Assembly: GCF_900963305.1 (NCBI RefSeq)
Contig: NC_042532.1
Span: forward strand, 13,933,207 to 13,997,206
DNA: 64,000 bases
From: Echeneis naucrates
Lineage: Eukaryota; Chordata; Actinopteri; Carangiformes; Echeneidae
Direction of reading: 5' to 3'
Positions 20,501-31,097 of the stretch are shown here, in pieces. Position 1 is the stretch's first letter. Each line of letters starts with the position of its first letter. The position numbers and the translations under genes are program-made. The notes beneath the pieces were generated by a model. It made no database searches. It saw only the letters and a program-made list of their open reading frames with translations, and had not been told where the DNA came from.

Positions 20501-23500
20501 TCCCAACAGAGCGGGGAACGCCAATTAAGGCTGCCGTCTCTGCTGGCGCACAGTAGGTAGGTGGAAAGCACAGACACTGAAGCAGACAAGAGGAGGTCAA
20601 CAGACACATCAAGTCAGCACATGCTGTGGAGCGAACCCCAACAAGTGCCAATGTATCGTCTCCTTCCGTCTCACGCACCCACACAGGCTGTTTATACACA
20701 CACACACACACACACACACAAGTTTCCTGAGGTTGCCATTTTCCTGTCAACTCCTTTGCCAAATAGTTTGACGACAGTGAGTCACCACTGCTGTGTCCCC
20801 ACAGAGATTTGTCAGCTGAGTGACAGGCTTGACACGGCATGGACAGACCGATAACGGATCCTGTTAGAGGAGCAGACAGACTCTTTGATGGAGTGCTTGA
20901 GAAGCAGCATGTCCCAAAGGCCTTTTCTTGAAACACCAGAAAAGGAATGCCAGCATGAGCTTCAAACATGGCTTGATATTATGCCTTTTTTAAGGTTCGA
21001 GTGCCATCATAAATCCATCAAGCACTGAATTGGCAGCACTTCTTCTGATCTAAAGAAAAGTTTGGCCTTTTAGAAAAAACAGGTATCTGTTATGTATATC
21101 TAGGACTAAACCACTAAGCCAAATTTATACAAATGTATACCCAGAAAAGCCTTTCGAGACTAGAAAATAGATTATGTGACTTTTGGATATAGCTAGGCTA
21201 ATAGTTTCTCCTTGTATCGAGTCATCACACTAAGTTAATTTGTTGCTTTAATTTAACAGCGACTCTACGCTCCACTCTCTACGAAAACAAAATTCAGGAA
21301 AATTTCAAAAAATAGCTCTTTTAATAAATTCAGTTAGTCAGTTGTAATCAAGTTCAGGGAAATTGAGAAAAGACAAAAAATTACCTTTCTTTCAGCTCCT
21401 TGTGTGACATGCTGTGACGCATTATTTCATGTATAAATCTGATCATTTGTTCAGCCAGCAGCCTTTTTTATGATGTGGCTGCTGCCACTAGTGCTGCTGC
21501 TTGGGAGGTTTGTGACTGCTGACCTGTGCAATGAATAATTGATTCCCTCCAGACCCCGGAACGCCAGGCTAAAGGTTTTTATTTCCATATCTCCCCGTAG
21601 GACACACTGTCATTGATTTGTTTTTTTACAAGCGTATGATATCTTTTTGTTGCTCAGAGGTTAAGGGAAGGAGCAGTGGGAAGGAGAAAAGGATGTTTGT
21701 TAAATGAATATATGTGGGTGTGGAGGAGGGACAGACAGATAGGCAGTCTAATATCCACCGGAGCAGTGTTGAAGACACTAACATCAAATGGAGCCATTCT
21801 AGTGGAAAGTAGAGCACACCAAATGCCGTGTGGTTGGTTCTCTCTTTTGGGTTTTTTCAAACTTGTGACAATGGAAGGGTCCACCATGGCACTAACACAG
21901 ATATAACACAGGCCTTTTCTCTTCTCACGCCACATGATGAAACATAGAATGCACATTATACCAAAATGCTCTTCTGGTATCTGCATCATAGAGTATGTTT
22001 TGATTTACTTTGACTATGACTATCGTATGGAGTTATGTGTCATTTCTGTGGGATACTTCCGATGTCTATCTTGGTAAAAGGGATCTCACATTTGCTTGTT
22101 TGACCTTTTGTTACCAACTATTATTCTCCAGGCACGATAGCCGCCCACATTCACACACATTGTCCATCTGTTTTTGGTTGTTTGGTGTTTTGTTTTGTTT
22201 TTTTGCAGTTTTGAACATCTTCTGACTCTCCAAAAGAGAGCTTGGCTGATCTTCACAAATCAAACTCTCCACTCAGCCAACTACGTGACAACTCATCTCA
22301 AATCATTTTCAAATCTTGCTTCCAGTTGTGCATGTCAGCTTGATGCAGTGACCTTAGATCGGGCCCCATAATTCTGGGTGTGATATCACAGAGCACTGGG
22401 ACGCATCATCAGTCCATATAATAAAGCAACTGACACTGTAAAAGGGCATTATAAAATGCACAGTTAAACTGATACGATTTTTTTGTCGATGCTTCAGGTC
22501 AGCTTAACTCAAACTGTATGTCACGGTGTGAAAGGTTGTCAGGTTTTATAGATGTTCAGATGGCGCAGATCTGTCACTAATTGATTCATTTATATGCTTC
22601 TCATGATTCACTGATGGAGCTTCATTTGCAATTTTATGCAGCAGGATCACTCAGATCCTCAAATCTTCCTGAAATTATTTGTGTTATCATAGTAGAATCA
22701 CCACTCAGTTTGATAGAGAACATGACTGAACTGGGCTTCAAATGCTCCAGTCAAGACAACTCTGCTGTTGTGGCTGTGAGCAACTTTCCTTTTTAAAACT
22801 GTGTGGGCGTCATTAAAGCCTCACGCTGGAATTTCATAAACTCATTATTGAGAGTATATGGCCTTCAGCAACAAGTTACTCATGAAAGCTATTTCTCAAA
22901 ACACATTTTATTCTCAGTCGTACTTTTGTTTACTACCATTATGATATTGTTTCCGCACAAAGTGAAAATACAACCTAATCAGTTTTCAGTTCTTACTCAA
23001 AGCAACTCAGTTTTCAGTCAAAAGGTCATACTGGCTGACCTCATTATCAAAGGTACCTCTACATAACGTCCTGTAACATAAAACTCTATGCACTATGCAG
23101 TGTATATGCCAACAGAGGAAAAGTGTCACTAATAATCATGAGCACCTCCGTGGTAAGCAGCCCTGAAGGTATTAATGTGCTTTCCACAAAAGGATGGACC
23201 TGCCTCTAAGTCCTCTCATGACATTTACCCATCAACTGCCACCAGCCAAGGGACAGTCGGGGGTGTATTCTCTGATGGTGCCTTAGACTCTGCATGATCC
23301 ATTAATTTACTTGTCAAGTCTGCATGAAGAAAACTACTGAAAATGCTATTGAAAATGAGCATTGTTATTGCTATGACAACACAGCTTTATTAAAAGAATC
23401 GCTGGTTGCCTTCCACTTAGGAAGAGGACAGACTGTACTTCTTACCTCCACCCACTTGCATAGGTGCCAACTCCACCAAATAAAAGAGATAATAATGACA

Positions 23501-26500
23501 GTTTAAAGTAATTGGGTCTGACTAACATTTCTAAAACTTGCTGCACATACTCTGACAACGAGAGCAACAGGTACTGCAACTTCTTTGAAACACATTTAGA
23601 AGTGATGCTCGTTCTCCCAGAAACGGGTTACCTGAGCAGTCAGGTTAGAAACGAGAGCATAATGATAATCTAACGAGATAATGTTAAGGTGTCACCGACA
23701 GCTAATTGTGCCAGTGTCGATATTTACACAGTGTGTAATGATGCCTGAAGACAAACGTACAAATGTATGAGCAGAAGTCAAGTAACCAGTGCAGAGAATT
23801 TATGTATGAAAGTTCATTCTTGATCTAGGGAATGTCAAAATCATCTTAACATGAAGGCTAGATTTTTGTTTTCTTTTAATTGCATCTGAATATCTTCAAT
23901 GAATGAATTACATAAACTAATGATAGTCAATGCAAATCATCAGCTCTGAAGCCGTCCACTGTGTCAAAAAATATTTTATTCAGTATTAACATAAATATAT
24001 GCTATATTCCCATTAAAACAAGGGGTACATGGTGTTACACCAGCATGTTTTGTCTGCACGTGAGCAGCTCTTCTGAATGTAGCAGCAGTTGGGAGTTTGC
24101 GATTAAAGGCTTAATTTGCTGAAGGACAATGTGGAGATGAAATGAAGTAGCATCCAACCCTTTCAAGCTCACGTGGTTAGTTAATGAAACCAGAATTAAT
24201 TACCCTGAGAACCCCTAATTACCCCCCGATAGCAATCACCATTTCGAGAATTGTCGCTTTAAAGGTCAGCTCTCTGACTTCCTTCTTTTCATCTGTTGAT
24301 CAGATTAAATGACACAGTATTATACATGAGATCTTTTTCATTTAATTTTCCTTATCTTCCTATCCCCTTACACACTAATCTGCTGCCGATGAATAGATAC
24401 AACAAATGTCCGGGTCTGTCTGTCTGATGGAGAAAACGAAAAATACTCTAATTAAACTCTGTGAAACATTTTCAGGCACTTACCTTGATGAGCGCCTCCA
24501 GCTCATCAGGACGAACGCAGGGGTGTTTCTCCAGGAATGAAGCCTTCTCCAGGGTGATGCTGTTCTTCTGGATGCTCTCAAACGGCATCTCCAGTGCCCT
24601 GAATGCCAGACCCCCGCAGATCAGGTACAGAACAACCACAATGAACACCGCGAGCACCGTCTTCCACTTCATCACCGAGTGGAGGGCTGAGCCATCACAG
24701 CTGGTGTCCATGCTCGCCACCACGCTGGCAGAGCGGGAGGAGATTGACAGGCGTGGCAGCGGACAATGACCGTTGGCCTTTGGATCACAGCCCATTGGGT
24801 TCTGCATGGTGGCAACACTGGCCTGGACAAGGCTGGACTTCACCGTGCCTGGCTGGGCCTTTTTGGGAGGGACCAAGTTGGTCTGGACCGCCACTAGATA
24901 AGAGTTAAGGGAAGAAAAAACTGAATGAATCTATGTTTTGATTACCTTTGTTTTGAAAATCAGTACAGGGACTTTGATACCAGTTTTCAGATAAATTCAC
25001 TGTGAGAGAAAAATATGCTGTCAGAAAAATGAGAAATACTCCTCTGAGATCTCAAGTCTTAGAAGTGAGTTTTAAAAAATTAAACAGGCACTTTGACCCT
25101 TTTTTAGAATTTCTGTTTGTCCTTTGTCCTCATCTGTGATAATCAACCTGTTAAAAATAAGACATGTTTAATTTACACATGCATGAGTTTTGGGTGTAAT
25201 ATTGCCCCATATCTTAAAGCTTTCCTGTGGTTTAATTTTCAAATTAAGTAGCACATCCCGTGTGATGCATTAAAAAACTATTTCTATGTTTCTACAAGGC
25301 AGATGAAGATTCTGTCTACAGTATCGAAAGTTATCCATCCAGAGTATTTGTTCTGGTTTTTACACATAAAAGCCTACTAATTACTACTATTACTACTAAT
25401 TTCATATTCTACATGAAAAAAACCTGGAAGAAAATCCTGCATATAAGAACATTTACAATAAGGAAAAGTGAGGATAAATATTTTAATTGTTAATAGGAAC
25501 AAAACGTGTATCCAACCTTTATATTATTGTTAGGGCCTGGCGGAAATTGACTTAATCTCTTTGCCAGGGAGCAGGATTGAATTTTTCTAATAGACTATCA
25601 GAAAGGGGTAAGTGCCACTTTCAGTCACTGGCCGATGGGGATTATACTAAATGCCTGCACAGTGGAGTAGGTCAACCATGAGGCAAGCAGCACCAAAGAG
25701 AAAGTCCAATTTAGATTTCTTTAATGTATATCAGACACTGTGCAAGCTTCTCAGTGGCCTTCATCCCTAATGCCCCAACCTTGCTTGGACAGGAGAAGAG
25801 AGTCATGGGCGGAGCCTGCTGGCTATACTGATGCGAGTTTTGAAGGAAGGACTGAGAAATGCATTTGTTTAAGGTTATCACTTAGACCATATGCTTAACA
25901 AATTGTTTCCACTGTGAAGCCATAAAGATAAGTGGCTGCAATAATGGATCGATGGCAGGATGGACAGGCATGGATGGATTCTCGTCTTACTATATTTGAT
26001 GGTATTGATCATTGTGCTAATGCTTTCCTTTGCTCCTAAAACCCACCTTAATCATCACGACTGAAAAAATAACACCAACGCAAAACTAAACTCTCCCAAA
26101 CTACGAGACAATGGCTCAACCTTTAACCAGGCACTTAAACTTGTGATTGCCACCAAGGCTGAAAGACCACATGCATACAATAAGCTCTCTATTATCAAAC
26201 CACACAAGCATAACACAACATGGCCACACACAAACACACATGCTCAGCAGTGATGAGTAAAGGACGTCCAGGAAGTGTTTTTCTCTGTTCCAAAGGATAT
26301 GAATCTTGTTAGTAAATCCCTGTGTCATGAGTCAATAACAGCGAAGTGATGTCACGAGCTTAGGGAGGGTGCAAAACTGCTGCTTTCAATTTACAGTATA
26401 TGTCCTTTAAGGGTGGTGGCTGGCTATTTTTAGAACATGAGACAAACCGGTGAGTGATGAAGCAGCAAAAAGATGCAGTCATTTTGATGGATTTGGGAGA

Positions 26501-27856
26501 AAATCTATCAATGGATGAATTGCAAACTGGATCAAATCCATCCACCAACCTGTCCGCTAGTCCACTATGGCATTAATTGCTTTTTTGTCTCATCCTGAGA
26601 GTGAATAAATTAGATTACGGGCAGAAGGGTGGAACCATGTACAGTTTCTCACATTTTGTGATTAAAACCACTTGTAAGAGAAGATTTCTATCACCTACAT
26701 TTTAAACCATATGTGCAAAACAAGGCTAGGGTGATCATAATTTGGTCAGTTTTTCCAGATTTCTGAGGCCGTGTGCAGATTCAAATCCTTTTCAAACCAC
26801 TGAAGCAGTTTCACATTGATTTTAGCCAATTAAATAAGGCCTGAGTGGAAAGCAGTTTCATCTGATACTATCTGATAGTGTCTCTCTCAGCATCCACTCT
26901 CTGCATCTGTTGTCTGGATTTAGCAGAGGAAATGTTCACTGGTGACTCAGGTCAGACCGGTGAATGAGACTTTGCTCAATTCAGCCACAGAAAGAATGAG
27001 GGGAAATAGGTGATTATTTCCACACAGTTTGAGATTAATGTTCAGACTGTTAGCTTTATACAATGAGACAACACGTGTTACAAAATTATCATTTGAGTCA
27101 AATTTTGGGCTGGCATCAGGTCGTGTTCTTAGTCCCTGTGGCATTGGGCAGGTTGCAGGTGTTTAACTCACCAGCTGAGCCACAAATACTAGCATTAAGA
27201 AAAAAATTATAACATAAGAGATCGCCAACTTCCGGTTTAAAAATGAATTCAAAATCAAACCTTCAGAGAGGAAGTTGCAGAAAGAAGTCCTTCAGTTCAA
27301 TTGAGCCACTAAAGTATATCCTGAAAAGCATTATGAGTATACATTAAGTTGCACGGAAGAGAAATGCGAAGCATGTTTGCCTTTCAATACGAACCTGCTT
27401 CTTATAGAACAACTTTGCATGCTATTATTTTGACAACGTTTCCGGTCTCAGACTGACTTCTTTCTGGTGAATTGACATCGCTGTCCCCCAGCAGCGTTGC
27501 CGTGCACAGCTGAGCATACGGAGGATGGAGAATAAAGACTGGGCGAGTCCCAGCCGCTTTTGTGTCATGATAAGGTCCATTTTGCATTACTGAAATGTAA
27601 AGATATGAGGCCATTCATGGTGAAATTGAAAATATAACTTGTGAAAAATTGTGCAAAGCTGGCGAGAACTGATCCACGATAAGGCTTGATGTGAATTATC
27701 GTCTCCTGTGTCCTCCACGAGGTGTTATGGAGGATAAAAGCCTATGATTAAATAACACATTACTAAGGTTATTTGGTAATAAGACAGCTGGATTTACCAA
27801 CCTTGTTCGGGGTCCCAGTTAACTTGCTTTCTTGGGTTTTCTATTGGAAATTTCAT
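14507..27856 (-). CDS. kcnk10: KCNK10 (TREK-2) two-pore-domain potassium channel
   Basis: A plasma-membrane K2P leak channel; the TREK family is gated by stretch, pH, lipids and temperature. Seven coding exons on the minus strand: 27802-27856, 24484-24893, 17662-17779, 16300-16460, 15830-16022, 15589-15731, 14507-15163. All joins are GT-AG and the frame stays open for 578 residues (human about 540). The start [18 protein letters not shown] closely matches an alternative human N-terminus. Seen: TM1 at about 96-116; first filter TTIGYG ending at 197; second filter TTVGIGD at 303-309; [17 protein letters not shown] as the last helix; [11 protein letters not shown] and the RRRLSVEI phosphorylation-type site with Ser387 in the proximal tail, as in TREK channels. 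The tail holds a Glu run coded by a GA-rich tract (about 14650-14680). The GIG second filter differs from the GFG I recall for mammalian TREKs. KCNK10 lies between GPR65 and SPATA7 as in human 14q31. Other first exons may exist. Confidence 0.95.
16461..17661 (-). other. KCNK10 intron between the first pore half-exons
   Basis: The intron splits the GYG filter codon: the upstream exon ends ATA G and the downstream one begins GT TAT GGA. The interior is AT-rich and shows no further exon. Confidence 0.6.
18970..18996. repeat. Poly-A tract
   Basis: An unbroken run of about 27 A on the plus strand inside a KCNK10 intron. Confidence 0.9.
19500..19960. promoter_or_regulatory. Candidate intronic enhancer, TAAT-rich
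   Basis: A unique segment with many homeodomain-core motifs: CCAATTAGAG (about 19571), GGTAATTATATAAT (about 19630) and GTTAATTAGGGCG (about 19847), plus CTATAAATAG (about 19681). It lacks the simple repeats of its surroundings. Conservation cannot be measured from one sequence, so enhancer status is an inference. Confidence 0.3.
20696..20721. repeat. (CA)n microsatellite
   Basis: A run of about 13 CA units. Confidence 0.9.
24140..24330. promoter_or_regulatory. Candidate intronic enhancer beside KCNK10 exon 2
   Basis: Three close homeodomain-type sites, GTTAGTTAATG (about 24176), AGAATTAATTACCC (about 24192) and CCTAATTACCCCCC (about 24213), are followed by TTTAAAGGTCAGC. The segment lies about 150-340 bases downstream (in the gene's direction) of coding exon 2. 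It is dense and non-repetitive. Regulatory function is inferred. Confidence 0.33.
24894..27801 (-). other. KCNK10 first coding intron
   Basis: A 2.9 kb intron between the alternative N-terminal exon and the TM1 exon. No exon is recognised inside. The segment 27660-27775, just inside the donor, is unique with ATTAAATAAC-like motifs and could be regulatory. Confidence 0.45.
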
Positions 27857-28500
27857 CTCGGATTTTGTTCCCAACCAACACGCAAGGGAAAAAAATGAAA
27901 AAAAAAAAAAAAAAAAAAAAAAAGCCAAATCACGACAAATTCTTCTCAGACATCTTCATGTCATCTTTTCGCGGATGTGGGTAGAATAAAATGAACAGAG
28001 AAACAAAAGCGTCGCACAGCCACTGCATTGTCTGTTTCTGCTGTTGGCCCCCCCACACCTTTTTCCTCTCCACCTCGCCTGGACGCGTGGTGATCGTCTG
28101 ACAGGATGAGATACTTGTAAGACCTTTCACTGGGCAGCTGCAACGCTCAGATGACAAAACCACGGCTCATCTCACTGACAGACACACGCTGACCACCGGC
28201 CCGGTCCACAAACACAAACCGATGTGTCCAGAGAAGCAACTTTACGCACGCGTTTTTCCGCCGGCAGCAAGAACAACGGGAGAGGATGCTCTCCTCCCTT
28301 TCATTCCCAGAGCGCACTACTCCACCTGCCTTCACTGTAGTGAGCTGAAAGACATTCACATCGAGGTCCTTCGTAACGCATTTTGTTTCACACGCTGATG
28401 AATACTCACTCTTGTAGTTTTCCTCCACACCAGGATTATCCTCTCATCGTTTGGCAGCCGGCGACTGAGCACATGGCGCGGGGCGGGGAGTCGGAGATGT
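27857..28500 (-). promoter_or_regulatory. KCNK10 5' UTR and probable promoter region
   Basis: Upstream of the KCNK10 start (27856 to 27854 on the minus strand) the DNA changes from AT-rich to CpG-containing, with several CG dinucleotides between 27960 and 28500. A 28-base A run on the plus strand (27896-27923) would read as poly-U near the start of the message. No TATA box was recognised. The exact transcription start is not visible. Confidence 0.4.
27896..27923. repeat. Poly-A tract upstream of the KCNK10 start
   Basis: A run of about 28 A. On the KCNK10 sense strand it is poly-T, 40-70 bases before the ATG. Confidence 0.9.
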
Positions 28501-30880
28501 ACCCCCAAATCAGCGGCAGACCAAAACCATTACATCATTCACATTCATGGGAAATGGTGCATTATTTATGAAGTTCAACAGCTAACCATAAGCCACCTCA
28601 AATATCCAACCAGAATCTATCAATTGTGAGCTTAATGAAATGATTGGGAGGGATCCCCGAATGGATTGAATTGTTAAACTGTTAGAGGAAATGATAGAAA
28701 TAAAAGGGCTATTGTTTTGGTTTTAGGATGATTATGTGGTTAACACCTCTTACATGAAAATCTCCAGCTTATATGTATCACAGGACCATACTTTTGTGAT
28801 TGCATGTTTTTGTCCCTCCAACCTTATTTAATATTAGTTGAATTAGTTTTCTACAGTTTTCCATTAATTTCAGTTGGCCGGCTGACCTGTTAGCAAATTT
28901 TTGGGCCTCCAACATAATAGGTTCATTTGTTATTATTATGGACCTTAGTATTCACAACAAATGATACATATGACTACAAAATACAAGGTCCATTATAAAT
29001 ATTACATTACAAATGTAAATTTAACTATCTCAGCTTGTTATTTTCCTGTAACCAAGAAAATCTAACCATCTATTGCAAAAAAGACACAAATTTGAAATGT
29101 TGGAAAATGTAGGAATAATTAGGAAATAGGACCAAAAGTTTTTATTGCTAAAAGACAGACTGCATCTGCATTTAAATCACTGCATTAGTGAGGTTAAACA
29201 CTCTGTTTTAAGCATAAACATTAAATAATAAAAAAAAAAAAGCTCTTTTTGTTCTGATTATGAAGTTAATGTCATTCAACATAATGGGGAGCGAAGCATT
29301 AATACATCAGTTTGCATGAAGTAGTGTAGCGTTGTAAATAAACCATGAGGTGGTCGTTGCTGTTCAAATGTCACATTTTGCTTGTCACGCTGCTATTAAG
29401 TTATTTACGATCCTTTCTGGAAAATGACGTGAGGGGTTAAAAGGTCTATCAAACAATACAAGGAACATGGCAGAGTTAACAATATGCTGCTGATAACATG
29501 TTCTCATGAGTAACTATTTTTTTTTTTAAGTAGGACTTTGTATGTGTTGTGCCCTGTGTTTTGCTACATCGGTTGCTTTTTCACACTGATACAATACTGT
29601 AAAGAAACCCATACATTTTTTTGATTTTTTTATCGCAACACACTAGCATAAATTCTCCAATAAATATGATGGCCTAACCGCCATCTTGTGAAAACATGAA
29701 AACAACAAAAACACCACCATCTGGAACACAATGTGTTCTGTTCAGCCGTACAATTTTCTGTCCACTGGGACTGGAGTGAGGGAGTTTGAGGTGAAGACTT
29801 GCCGCATATATGGATGTAAATAAAGGAGTTGGAAGAAGATGAAGAAGCGAGCGACAAAATAAAAAGGATAATTAATCTCTAAATATGACATAAATGATTG
29901 CACAATTTTTGTCTTCCACTTATTTTTTGGTCTGACTTTGTCAGCCACATTGCAGCTATAAAATCAGGATTTGACGTAGTCTCCTTTAAGTTTTTATCAA
30001 AACCCTTACTTTGCCACAGTGACAAGTCAAAATATATGTTTTTAAAATGGATTTTCATTGGTGAGAATTACATACATTTGAGGATCAAACACAAGTGACG
30101 AATTGTAAAGTCTGTAGAACTCATTAGAGGAGAAATGTAGCAACTACAATTTCCAACTTCTAATGACAACATAGATCTTAATATCTCCTCACACAGAAAA
30201 GAAATTCGAATCAGCCAGTTCAGCAATGTCTCAGTCAATCATGCCACAAATTTACCATTTCAGGTGTCTGAGAGAACTGTTAAATTTCTAGAAGCACTTT
30301 TGTTTCCTCTTCTTATGAGTATCCACATAATCAGATAGATCGTTCGATACTTTATTAATCCTGAAGGAAATTTAAGACTACAGCACCGTTGGGAAGTCCT
30401 TGGAACTAAATTCATTGCAGATAAAAGTGGGTTTTCTGTGTAAGCCTGTTTTTATTTGCCGGGAACAGGAGCTGTGGTGCACATGCCACTGCATTTTATG
30501 ACTGTTTAGGACAATATAGGCAGGCCTTTCCTGCAATTTATGGGCTTCACACTGGCTCCGCTTGCACCAACAGTGACTCTAAAAATACAATGTCCACACC
30601 AAGAAATCATCCAATGTTAATACACAAATATTCACGTGGAATTTTAAGAAATACTGTTTTTATGTCTTTCTGCTGCTTTGTAGTATATTTTCTGTGGGCA
30701 GCTTGGGTCCAGCTTGGATCTGTGATCTCCATTTTGGATTTGGATATTAAGAGAAATATGTCTTTCTATTGTTTAGCTGATATCTTATATAGTTATCACT
30801 GTTGTATTGTGTTGCTGAAGGCTTTTTTGTCATGCTCCTGTTGGTATCAGGGGTGTCTTTGTCCATGGGTATGGCAGTCT
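28501..30880. other. Intergenic DNA between KCNK10 and SPATA7
   Basis: AT-rich with poly-A/T runs. A fish repeat end (GATACTTTATTAATCCTGAA type) lies at 30332-30376. No exon is recognised. The two flanking genes are transcribed away from each other. Confidence 0.5.
30332..30376 (+). repeat. Fish interspersed repeat fragment (TACTTTATTAATCC type)
   Basis: The AGATAGATCG prefix with ATACTTTATTAATCCTGAAG and GGAAATTT resembles the very common teleost repeat end 'GATAGATACTTTATTGATCCCAAAGGGAAATT'. The family is not assigned. Confidence 0.55.
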
Positions 30881-30889
30881 GCTGTAGTG

Positions 30890-31097
30890 GGCGTGTCTTT
30901 CCTTACGCATGAGCGTCATGACGAAACCTATCATAGCAACCAGCATGGTGACGGGGAAGCTTTCTCTGCTTATCAGCTAGGACGGGGCTCTTACCATCAC
31001 GTTACTTTAGTATATTACAGAGCTAAAATGTGTAGGCACAGGCTCGCTTTCTGTCCCCGAGCTCTGCAGTGTCTGTTCCGGAATATTTCTGAGCAAA
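30890..31097 (+). promoter_or_regulatory. SPATA7 promoter and 5' UTR candidate
   Basis: Just upstream of the SPATA7 ATG lie a palindromic CRE-like CGTCATGACG (30914-30923) and ATAGCAAC (30933-30940), the right half of an RFX X-box with the central AT. RFX X-boxes are typical of ciliary genes, and SPATA7 is a connecting-cilium gene. The left half-site is poor, so binding is uncertain. No TATA box is seen. Confidence 0.35.

Larger units (their letters stand above)
17780..24483 (-). other. Large KCNK10 intron with candidate regulatory DNA
   Basis: A 6.7 kb intron between the exon ending EALIK and the exon starting HAIDAV. It contains poly-A (18970-18996) and a CA repeat (20696-20721). Several unique, homeodomain-motif-rich segments (about 19500-19960, 23640-23730, 24140-24330) are typical in texture of conserved enhancers. 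Open frames across the CA repeat are not protein-like. Confidence 0.5.

Noticed and set aside
20460-20969. 169-codon minus-strand open frame in the KCNK10 intron
   Set aside because: It runs through a CA microsatellite (CVCVCV) and shows no conserved motif or splice context.
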